Below are positions 48,579-56,200 of a stretch of DNA of 64,000 nucleotides, in pieces. A model generated the notes under the pieces. That model saw only the letters and a program-made list of their open reading frames with translations, ran no database searches and was not told the origin of the DNA. Origin of the DNA: Actinophytocola sp035634895 (GTDB taxonomy: Bacteria > Actinomycetota > Actinomycetes > Mycobacteriales > Pseudonocardiaceae); contig NZ_DASQCC010000223.1 in assembly GCF_035634895.1 (NCBI RefSeq), positions 7,591 to 71,590 on the forward strand, given 5' to 3'. The number at the start of each line of letters is the position of its first letter. Position 1 is the stretch's first letter. The translations under genes and the position numbers were made by a program.

Positions 48579-49096
48579 GACGTGTGATTCTCCTCCTGGC
48601 CCGCGACGTCCGCCGCCGTGCCCCCCGTCAACGCGAGCAGCTCGGCGAAGGTCGTCGGAAACACCGACTTGGGGTGACCGGCGGCCGCCCACACCACCGC
48701 ATAGCGTGCCAGGTCCGCGTCCACGATGGTGGGCACCGGCCGAGGATGCCCGACCGGCGCCACGCCGCCGATGGCCTGACCGGTGTGCTCGCGCACGAAC
48801 GCCGGGTCCGCCCTGCCGACCTCGTCCGCGCCGGTCAGTGAGGCCAGCACCGCCGTGTCGGCCCGGTGCGCGCCGGAGGTGAGCGCGAGCAGCGGCCGCA
48901 CCTCGTCACCGTGCGTAGCGCGGAAGACGAGGCTGTTGGCGATGGCCCCCACCTCCACACCGAGCGCGGCCGCGGCCGCCGCCGCGGTGCGCACCTCGTC
49001 GTCGAGGATGCGGATGCCGTCGGCCGCCGAGGCCAGCCCCGCCTCACGGAGCGCGCCGGCCAACTTGCTGATGGAGGGGTGGTCGAGAGTGGTCAT
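48575..49096 (-). CDS. YbaK/EbsC-family aminoacyl-tRNA deacylase
   Basis: 173-aa protein of the YbaK/ProX superfamily that hydrolyses mischarged tRNA (typically Cys-tRNA(Pro)). Recognisable blocks are EVGAIANSLVFRA (about 50-62), LALTSGAHRAD, GQAIGGVAPVGHPRPVPTIVD (the loop with the conserved Gly-Gly and His) and AAGHPKSVFPTTFAEL. The ATG at 49096 fits the family start. First gene of a two-gene operon with the GNAT gene and divergent from the SOS-box operon. Confidence 0.85.
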   Translation of the reverse strand: MTTLDHPSISKLAGALREAGLASAADGIRILDDEVRTAAAAAAALGVEVGAIANSLVFRATHGDEVRPLLALTSGAHRADTAVLASLTGADEVGRADPAFVREHTGQAIGGVAPVGHPRPVPTIVDADLARYAVVWAAAGHPKSVFPTTFAELLALTGGTAADVAGQEENHTS

Positions 49097-49188
49097 GGGC
49101 CTATCTGACCACGCGGGTGGCGTTCGTCGCGCCGGAAAATCCGAACCGAGGTTGAGTCTTCCCGCACCTGGGGTTATGGTGGATTCGT

Positions 49189-49204
49189 TCGAACAGTAGT
49201 TCGA
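49189..49204 (+). promoter_or_regulatory. LexA SOS box
   Basis: TCGAACAGTAGTTCGA is a perfect palindromic actinobacterial LexA box (TCGAAC-N4-GTTCGA), 105 nt upstream of the HEPN gene start and 92 nt from the divergent YbaK start. Confidence 0.85.
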
Positions 49205-49309
49205 ACACGAGCTCGGTGGTGGGGCGGGGGAAGCGCCTCGCCACCGAGCGCCTGCCGGCTTCCCCACGGCTCGTCATCACAGTCAGTGAGCTGCGAGGAG
49301 GCCGCCCCC

Positions 49310-49714
49310 ATGACCGCGACCCTGGACCACTCGGCCGCGCCGGAGACCCCGCTCGGCCTGCTCGCCCAGGCCGAGAACGGCCTGCTGGCCGCGGAGGTCG
49401 AGGACCACCCGGCGCAGCGGTTCGCGGCGGCCTACCTCGCGGCGTTACGTGGCGCCGCGGCGCTGCTGGCCTTGCGTGGGCGCCCGCATCGCGGCCGCGC
49501 GCGGCCGATGAGCGTATGGACGCTGCTGTCCTCGGTGGCGCCGGAGCTGCGGGAGTGGGCGGCGTTCTTCGCGTCCTGCTCGGCGACCCGCGCGTCGGTG
49601 CAGGCGGGGATCACGCGTGCGGTCAGCGCGAGGTCGGCGGACGACCTGGTGCGCCAGGCCGGTCAGTTCGTCGAGCTGGTGGCACGGATGATCCGCGGTG
49701 TGCGGGACCAGTGA
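49310..49714 (+). CDS. SAV_6107-type HEPN domain protein, SOS-box controlled
   Basis: 134-aa all-helical protein of the SAV_6107 HEPN family (AENGLLAAEVEDHPAQRFAAAYLAALRGAAALLAL, then ELREWAAFFASCSATRASVQAG). The canonical HEPN ribonuclease motif R-x4-6-H is not evident, so RNase activity is uncertain. The ATG at 49310 has GAGGAGG 9 nt upstream and follows the perfect LexA box at 49189. The stop overlaps the next gene as GTGA. Expression after DNA damage is therefore predicted. Confidence 0.82.
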   Translation: MTATLDHSAAPETPLGLLAQAENGLLAAEVEDHPAQRFAAAYLAALRGAAALLALRGRPHRGRARPMSVWTLLSSVAPELREWAAFFASCSATRASVQAGITRAVSARSADDLVRQAGQFVELVARMIRGVRDQ

Positions 49715-50472
49715 CCGTCACGCCACTGATCGGATATCCCAACCTGCTGGACGTCCTGGAGGTGGAGGGCGAACGGCTGGCCACGTCGACCATCGGGTCG
49801 GATCCCGAGGTGGCGGTGCCGCACCTGCCCGGCATGAAGCTGGGCGAGATCGTCAGGCATGTCGGCAGCGTGTACCGGATGGTGGTGTCGTGGCTGCACG
49901 ACGGCGAGCGCCCCACCCGCTGGCAGCGCGCGCCGGCCGGGGACCAGTCGCTGGTGGACTACCTGCGGGCGGGCCTGCTGGAGGTGGTCCACGAACTGGC
50001 GCGGCACAACCCGCTGGAGGGCGCCCCGACCTGGTGGCCGGAACACCAGAACTACGGTTTCTGGTACCGAAGGCTCACCCACGAGACCACGGTGCACCGT
50101 TTTGACGTGCAGATGAGCGGCGCGGCGGCGATGGTCGGCGGGATACCGCCGGAGATAGCGCTGGATGGCGTCGACGAGATCATGTCCCTGTGGTTCACCC
50201 ACCGGCTGGGCGTGCTCGGCGTCTCGGATGTGCGTCCGGGCCGGGTAGCGGTCCACACCGGTGGCAGGCGCTGGATAGCCCAGACGACGGCGACCGGAAC
50301 GTCGGCATGGCGAGCCGAAGCCGACGAGCCGGTGGACGCGATCGTGTCGAGCGACCCGGCGGGGATGTACCTGTGGCTGTGGGGCAGGCGGCCGGGGGCG
50401 CACGTGCTGGAGGCCGGCGACCCGGAGGCGGTCGCGCAGCTGAGTGACCTGCTCAGATTGGCGACTCGCTGA
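49711..50472 (+). CDS. Maleylpyruvate-isomerase-family (DinB-like) mycothiol-dependent protein
   Basis: 253-aa member of the MDMPI/DinB-like four-helix family. It has the N-terminal LLDVLEVEGERLATSTIG helix, VPHLPGMKLGEIVRHVGSVYRMVVSWL with the first metal His, and WYRRLTHETTVHRFDVQMSG with the H-x3-H ligands; a C-terminal MDMPI_C domain follows. Usually uses mycothiol in isomerisation or detoxification. GTG start overlaps the HEPN stop (GTGA), so it shares the SOS box. Confidence 0.85.
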   Translation: MTVTPLIGYPNLLDVLEVEGERLATSTIGSDPEVAVPHLPGMKLGEIVRHVGSVYRMVVSWLHDGERPTRWQRAPAGDQSLVDYLRAGLLEVVHELARHNPLEGAPTWWPEHQNYGFWYRRLTHETTVHRFDVQMSGAAAMVGGIPPEIALDGVDEIMSLWFTHRLGVLGVSDVRPGRVAVHTGGRRWIAQTTATGTSAWRAEADEPVDAIVSSDPAGMYLWLWGRRPGAHVLEAGDPEAVAQLSDLLRLATR

Positions 50473-50473
50473 G

Positions 50474-50496
50474 TTGTCGGTGCGGTCCGCTAGTTT
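50474..50496 (+). promoter_or_regulatory. RecA-NDp/PafBC-type promoter of VOC gene
   Basis: TTGTCGGTG (50474-50482), 8 nt, TAGTTT (50491-50496), then 7 nt to the ATG: an exact RecA-NDp match on a leaderless gene. Confidence 0.85.
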
Positions 50497-50503
50497 CCTA
50501 CGC

Positions 50504-51232
50504 ATGTCCACGCGACTGTGCAACGTGGTGGTAGACGCGGCCGAGCCGGCGGCACTGGCCCGGTTCTGGGCGGACCTGCTGGGCTGGCAGGTCAACCATG
50601 CGGACGAGGAGGAGGTGGACGTGACGGCCCCACCGGACGACGGCTGGGACCTGGACCTCGTCTTCGTCCCGGTGAAGGACGAGAAGGTGACGAAGAACCG
50701 AGTGCACCTGGACCTGGCCAGCGAGTCCCCGGACCACCAGCTGGCGCAGGTGGCGCACGCGCTGAAGGTCGGGGCGACCCGCGTGGACATAGGGCAGCAC
50801 AACGTGCCCTGGGTGGTGCTGGCCGACCCGGAGGGAAACGAGTTCTGCGTACTGGACCCCCGGCCGGAGTACCTGGACACCGGCGCGGTGGCGGCGATAG
50901 TGGTCGACGCGCTGAACCCGTTACACCTGGCCGAGTTCTGGTCCGCGGCGACGGGCTGGCCCGTGATGGGGACGACGAGGCTGACGGCGTCGCTGCGTTC
51001 ACCGGCGGCGCGGGGCCCATGGCTGGAGTTCGTGCGCACGGAACACCCACACGAGGTGAAGAACCGGGTCCACCTGGACGTGGCCCCGCTGCCGACGGAC
51101 GACCAGTGGGCGGAGGTCACCCGGCTGTCGGAGCTGGGCGCCCGCAAGACAGACGTAGGCCAGGGTTCGGTCCCCTGGCAGGTGTTGACGGATCCGGAGG
51201 GAAACGAGTTCTGCGTCCTGACTCCGCGGTGA
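50504..51232 (+). CDS. Two-domain VOC (glyoxalase-like) protein, predicted damage-induced
   Basis: 242-aa protein of two tandem VOC/glyoxalase-like halves (about 1-118 and 122-242). Each half starts with a VVVDA segment and contains KNRVHLD and ends in VPWxVLxDPEGNEFCVL. This is the Glyoxalase-like (PF18029) type found in actinobacteria. The usual metal His and Glu positions appear in both halves (H in VHLD, E in GNEF). Leaderless, with an exact RecA-NDp promoter. Role in the damage response is unknown; detoxification of a damage product or drug is a guess. Confidence 0.85.
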   Translation: MSTRLCNVVVDAAEPAALARFWADLLGWQVNHADEEEVDVTAPPDDGWDLDLVFVPVKDEKVTKNRVHLDLASESPDHQLAQVAHALKVGATRVDIGQHNVPWVVLADPEGNEFCVLDPRPEYLDTGAVAAIVVDALNPLHLAEFWSAATGWPVMGTTRLTASLRSPAARGPWLEFVRTEHPHEVKNRVHLDVAPLPTDDQWAEVTRLSELGARKTDVGQGSVPWQVLTDPEGNEFCVLTPR

Positions 51233-51241
51233 GTCCCTGGT

Positions 51242-51277
51242 TTCGCGAGCCGTTGTCAGCTTCGCGAGCCGTTGTCA
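51242..51277. repeat. 17-bp direct repeat, two copies
   Basis: TTCGCGAGCCGTTGTCA occurs at 51242-51258 and 51261-51277, just after the VOC stop, in a 234-bp gene-free stretch. Confidence 0.8.
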
Positions 51278-51399
51278 CCTTTCGTGCGCCTGCCGGTGCT
51301 GCCGGTGCAGCGTTGCTTCCGTTCACGACGGAGGAAGGCGTGTTCGGGGGCGGCCCCGAGCGCGCCTTCGCTTCTCCCTCGGCCAGCTCGATGAGCGGT

Positions 51400-51467
51400 G
51401 GCCCAGAGAGCCCGGAAGCCCAGAGAGCCCGGTAGCCCAGAGAGCCCGGTAGCCCAGAGAGCCCGGT
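51400..51467. repeat. 17-bp tandem repeat, four copies
   Basis: Units of AGCCCAGAGAGCCCGGT at 51400, 51417, 51434 and 51451 (the first with two end changes). The array runs to the stop codon of the minus-strand Clp_N gene and is not a multiple of three. Confidence 0.9.
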
Positions 51468-52795
51468 CAGCCCGCCGCACGCCCGCGACGGCGTAGCCGG
51501 TCATGCAGCACGCGGCGGACCAGCAGCGCCGCCTTGCCGCGGTCCCCGGCGTCCTGGGACGGTTCTTCGCGCACCGACTGCAGTATCGACATCAGCAGCT
51601 CGTTGGTCGCGGTCCAGAGCGGCACGAACTTGCCCGCGACCGGCCCAGCCCCGGTGATCGGCCCGTCGACCAACTCGGCGACCGCCTTCGCGAGGTCGAT
51701 CGTCGCCTGGTCCCGGAACACCAGATGCACCTCGTCACCCGCACTCTCGGCTCGACCGGCTTTCACGCCGCTCGTTCCCTCGGTTCCGCTGGTTTTGACG
51801 CCGCTCGTTCCCTCGGTCTCGCTGGCTTTGATGCCGCTCGGCGCCTCGGCATGGCCGGCTTTGACGCCGTCCGTTCCCTCGGTTCCGCTGGCTTTCATGC
51901 CGCTCGGCTCCTCGGTTCCGCTGGCTTTCACGCCCGGTCCCTTGGCTCCGCCGGCGTTCTCGCCGAGCGTGCCTCCGGCCTCGCCGGCCGCGTCGCCGGT
52001 TGTCTTCGCGGCGCGGCCTTCGGTCCCGGCGTCGGTTTCGCCGCCCTGCCCGCCTGACTCGGCCGGGGGCGCCCCAGCCCTCACCAGGCGCAGCTCCATC
52101 TTTCGTGCGGCGGTCTCCTCCGGGGTGGCGTCGGTGGTGTTCTCGGTGTCCAGTTCGTCCACCTTCGCGGCCACCGTGGCCGGGTCTATGCCCAGGTCGC
52201 TCAGCACCTTCGCGGCCAGGCTGCCTTCGGCGCGGATCAGGGCCTCCAGCAGGTGGTGGCTGCCCATCGGGGCGCCGCCCGCCAGGGCCTGTGCGGCCGT
52301 GACCACCTCCTCGGCCGCGGAGGTGCGTCGGGCGGACTCGCCGGCGAGGTGTTCACGCGGGCCGGCGCCGAGCAGGTCCATGACGGTCGCGCGGATGTTG
52401 CGGAGCTCGTTGACCTGCTGGGCAAGGATCTTCGCCGCCAGGCCCTCGCCCTCGCGGTCCACCGCCAGCAGGATGTGTTCCGTGCCGATGTAGTTGTGCT
52501 TGAGCTGCAACGCCTCACGTAGCGCCAGTTCGAGGATCTTCTTGGCGCGCTTGGTGAACGGGATGTGCCCGCTCGGCGCCTCCTTGCCCCTGCCGACCTC
52601 GGCCTCGATGGCCTCGCGCACCGCGGGGGCGGTGACGCCCAGCTGGCGCAACGCCTGCGCCGCGATGCTCGTCGGCGCCGTGAAGAGCCCGAGCAGGATG
52701 TGCTCGGTGCCGATGTAGTTGTGCTGAAGTTGGCGGGCCTCCTCCTGTGCCTGGATGACGACCCCGCGAGCGTTCGTGGAAAAGCGTTCGAACAT
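51467..52795 (-). CDS. Clp N-terminal-domain protein with 11-residue minisatellite
   Basis: 442-aa protein. The N-terminus has the double Clp_N repeat of ClpC (FERFSTNARGVVIQAQEEARQLQHNYIGTEHILLGL, about 2-36, and HNYIGTEHILLAV, about 99-111), then a second Clp_N-like segment (VTAAQALAGGAPMGSHHLLEALIRAEGSLAAKVL). There are no AAA+ modules. A Gly/Ala/Lys/Thr linker (about 265-345) contains six exact-register 11-aa repeats of the type GVKASGTEGTS. A C-terminal helical domain ends in a basic tail. ATG at 52795 aligns with ClpC starts. Divergent from a MerR-like gene; probably an adaptor or substrate-binding relative. Confidence 0.82.
   Translation of the reverse strand: MFERFSTNARGVVIQAQEEARQLQHNYIGTEHILLGLFTAPTSIAAQALRQLGVTAPAVREAIEAEVGRGKEAPSGHIPFTKRAKKILELALREALQLKHNYIGTEHILLAVDREGEGLAAKILAQQVNELRNIRATVMDLLGAGPREHLAGESARRTSAAEEVVTAAQALAGGAPMGSHHLLEALIRAEGSLAAKVLSDLGIDPATVAAKVDELDTENTTDATPEETAARKMELRLVRAGAPPAESGGQGGETDAGTEGRAAKTTGDAAGEAGGTLGENAGGAKGPGVKASGTEEPSGMKASGTEGTDGVKAGHAEAPSGIKASETEGTSGVKTSGTEGTSGVKAGRAESAGDEVHLVFRDQATIDLAKAVAELVDGPITGAGPVAGKFVPLWTATNELLMSILQSVREEPSQDAGDRGKAALLVRRVLHDRLRRRGRAAG
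51758..51955 (-). repeat. 33-bp minisatellite inside the Clp_N gene
   Basis: Six units in perfect 33-bp register start at 51758, 51791, 51824, 51857, 51890 and 51923 on the plus strand (each begins GGYTTT-S-AYGCC). They encode 11-aa repeats, so copy number could change without a frameshift. Confidence 0.9.
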
Positions 52796-52818
52796 GCAAA
52801 TGATGGTCTGCCGTGCTT

Positions 52819-52854
52819 CTGACCCTGTCAATACAGTGTCAGTGATAGGGTCAG
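52819..52854. promoter_or_regulatory. Inverted-repeat operator between Clp_N and MerR-like genes
   Basis: CTGACCCTGTCA (52819-52830) and TGATAGGGTCAG (52843-52854) are 12-bp inverted arms with one mismatch and a 12-bp spacer. The right arm overlaps TAGGGT, the -10 of the leaderless regulator gene. Confidence 0.75.
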
Positions 52855-52857
52855 GGT

Positions 52858-53217
52858 GTGTCGGACTGGGATGAGCGGCTGTCCCGCTGGCGGGACGAGC
52901 TGGAGCTGTTCGCGCAGCTGGAGGAAACGCCCTGGGTCACGCTTGCGCAGGCGGAGCAGGAGACCGGGGTGTCCCGGTCGGCGTTGCGCGCGTGGTACCG
53001 CAACGGCGAGATCGAGTCCAAGCTGGTCGACGGTCCCAACGGCCCGCAGCGCCTGGTGCCGCTCGACGCGGTCGTCGAGCGGGCGTCCCGCTCGCCGAAG
53101 ATCCAGCGCCGTGCGGAACGCGAGGTGAGCCTCGAGGCGCAGGTGATGTTGCTCCGTCACCGCGTCGACCAGCTCGAGCTGCGGCTCGCGGCGCTGGAGA
53201 AGGAGAAGGACAAATAG
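52858..53217 (+). CDS. MerR-like helix-turn-helix protein with C-terminal coiled coil
   Basis: 119-aa protein: an N-terminal helix, a MerR-type HTH (VTLAQAEQETGVSRSALRAWYRNGEIESKLVDGPNGPQRLVPLDAV, about 27-72) and a C-terminal coiled coil for dimerisation (EVSLEAQVMLLRHRVDQLELRLAALEKEKDK). No effector domain. The GTG follows TAGGGT by 6 nt (leaderless). The overlapping inverted repeat suggests it controls itself and the divergent Clp_N gene. Confidence 0.8.
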   Translation: MSDWDERLSRWRDELELFAQLEETPWVTLAQAEQETGVSRSALRAWYRNGEIESKLVDGPNGPQRLVPLDAVVERASRSPKIQRRAEREVSLEAQVMLLRHRVDQLELRLAALEKEKDK

Positions 53218-53219
53218 CC

Positions 53220-53271
53220 AGTGGCACCCGCCGAGCGTGGCCGGAACGAAGCCACACCCGGCGGGGCCACT
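53220..53271. terminator. Bidirectional hairpin between MerR-like gene and lhr
   Basis: Arms AGTGGCACCCGCCG and CGGCGGGGCCACT pair almost perfectly around a second small stem (GTGGC/GCCAC) in the 64-bp convergent gap. Confidence 0.75.
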
Positions 53272-53281
53272 CCTTCCCCGG

Positions 53282-56200
53282 TCAGGCGCGCAGGCGCAAG
53301 CCCTTTGGTGTGGCACGAAAACCCGCGTCGCGCAGGACGTCGGCCAGGTTGGACGCCAACGCCACCTCCCCGTCCGCTCGCTGCACCGCCAGCTGCCCCA
53401 GCCAGCCCTCCTTCACCGCTCGCGACAGCGCTTCCGCCGACGCGCGCAGTGCGGCATCGTCCTCGGTGAACGACAGCAGCGAACGGCCGCCGCGTTCCAC
53501 GTACAGCGCCGGCACACCGTCCACCAGCACCGCCAGCGCACCGGCTTTCCGCGCCGGGCGGTGCTTTCCCTCGCCGGCCGGGTCCGGCCACGGCAGCGCC
53601 GCGCCGTACGGCTGCGCCGGGTCCGCCGCCGCCAGCACGATCGCCTCGGCGTCCGTCGCCAGTGCACTGTCCGAACGTGACAGCGCACGCAGTCGGTCCA
53701 CCGCCCCGCGCGCCGCGAACTGCGACGCGCCAAGGCCTTCCACGACGTAGCCGCGCACGATCTGGCCCGACTCCTCCATCGCGCGCAACACCTTGTACAC
53801 GCCGGTGAAGCCGCCCGTAACCCGCTCGGTGTCGAGCGCGCCCCGTGTCAGCACGCCGTGCCGCTCCAGGAACGCCTCCGCACGCGCGTGGGCACGCCGC
53901 GTCGGGTCCTCCTCACGCGGCATTACCAGCGACCAGCGGCCGGCGACCGTCGGCGGTCCCGTCCTGCTCGGCATGGCCGGGCGGGCGCCCCGCAGCCGCG
54001 CGTACCTGCCCCGCGGCGTCGACCTGCGTGGCTTGTGTGCCGCTCCCCGCCCCGACACCAGCGCCCGCAGCGGTGCGATCGTGTCGTTGGTGACCAGCCC
54101 CGACCACACCAGATCCCACAGTGCCGCAACGACATCCGCGTCCGACGGCGCCTCCGCGCCGCCGTCGAGCAGCATCGCGCTCGCCCGGTCGGCCAGCTGC
54201 CGGAAGAACAGCGCGCCACCGTCCATCGCGGACAGGACCGCCCCGTGCAGTGGCGTCTCCGGCACGGCCTCCTCGACCTCCGGCAGCAGCAGGTCGGCCA
54301 CGTCCGTTGGTGCCAGGGCGATCCAGCCGTCGCCACCCGCCAGCGCGCCCGTGCCGCACCACGTCACCTCGCCGGCCGTGGTCAGCTCGTCCAGCAGCGA
54401 CGGCGTGTAGCCGGGTAACCGCGACGGCAGGACCAGCGACTCGAACGCGCTCGCCGGCAGCGGCGCGCCCGCCAGCTGCTCCACCACCGACATCACGTCG
54501 TCCGCGGTCGGACCGGTGCGCAATCGTTTGCCGACGCCGTGCCACACCGGCAGGAACCGGCCCAGCGCGGCGGGCTCGACCGGCTCCACCTCGGCACGCA
54601 GCTTCGCCAGCGAGGCCCGCCGCACCCGGCGCAGCACGTCCGCGTCGCAGTACTCGACCTGCGTGCCGCCCGGCCGCAGCTCACCACGCACCAGCCTGCC
54701 CGTGCCGACCATGCGGTCCAGCACCCCGGTCACCACCGCGACACCCAGCCCGAACCGCGCCGCCACGTCCGCGGGCGGGAACGGCCCGTGGGTCCTCGCG
54801 TACCGGGAAAGCAGGTCGCCCAACGGGTCGGCCACCGGCTCGGTGAACGCCTCCGGCACGCCGACGGGCAACGCGACCCCGAGCGCGTCCCGCATGCGTC
54901 CCGCGTCCTCGATGATCACGTACCGTTCCGTGCTCGCGATCCGCACCCGGATGACCCGTCGCTGCCGCTCCAACTCGTCCAGCCAGCCCGGCTCGACGCC
55001 GCGTAACGCGGCCTCGGCCGGCGACAGGTCGCCCAGGAACCGCAACAGGTCCGCGGCGTCCTCCGCGTGCCGGGCGTGCCGCGTGGGCTCCAGCCGCTGC
55101 AGCGAGTGCTCGACCTCGGCCAGCACCTCCGGGTCGAGCAGCTCCCGGATCGCCTCGGACCCCAGCAGCTCCGCCAGCAGCGACGAGTCCAGCGACAGCG
55201 CCGCCGCCCGCCGCTCGGCCAGCGGCGCGTCCGCGTCGTACAGGAACATCGCCGTGTAGCCGAACATCATCCCGCGCGCGAACGGCGACGCGGTCTGCGT
55301 CTGCACCTCGACGACCCGCATCTTCCGCGACCGCACCTCGGCCATGAGCGACCGCAGCCCACCGAGGTCGTACACGTCCTGCAGGCACTCCCGCATGGCC
55401 TCCAGCACCACCGGGAACTGCTCGTACTTCGCCGCCACCGACAGCAGCTGCGACGCCCGCTGCCGCTGCCGCCACAGGGGGGTCCGCTTGCGGGGATCCC
55501 GCCGCGGCAACAACAGCGACCGCGCGGCACACTCCCGGAACCGCGACGCGAACAACGCGGAGCCGCCGACCTCGGCCACCACGATCTGCTCGATCTCGTC
55601 CGGCTCCAGGAGCACGTCCTCCGCGGACGCCACCACGTCCGCGCCCTCCTCGTCCACCGTGTCCGGCAGCTGGATCACGATGCCGTCGTCGGAGTGCGCG
55701 ACCCGCGCCTCGACGCCGCGCCGCTCCCGAAGTCGCGCGCCGATCGCGAGCGCCCACGGCGCGTTGACCTGTGCGCCGAACGGCGAGTGCACGACCATCC
55801 GCCAGTCACCCAGCTCATCGCGGTACCGCTCGATGAGCAGCGTCCGGTCGTCCGGCACGTGCCGGGTCGCCTCCTTCTGCTCGGCCAGGTACGCGATCAG
55901 GTTGGCGGCCGCGAACGTGTCCAGCCCCGCCGCGGTGGCCCTGGCCAGCGCCGCCTCCTCCGGCATGCTCGACACCTCGCGCAGGAACTTCCCCAGCGCG
56001 CGGCCCAGCTCCAGCGGCCGTCCCGGCGCGTCGCCCTTCCAGAACGGCATCCGCGCCGGTTCGCCGGGCGCCGGCACCGCGATCACCCGGTCCGCCGTGA
56101 TGTCCTCGATCCGCCACGACGAGGTGCCCAGCAGGAACGTGTCGCCCACCCGCGACTCGTAGACCATCTCCTCGTCCAGCTCGCCGACCCGCGAGCCGGC

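Noticed and set aside
51242..51955. Tandem repeats as a CRISPR array
   Set aside because: Units of 17 and 33 bp are directly abutting or coding, with no unique spacers and no cas genes.
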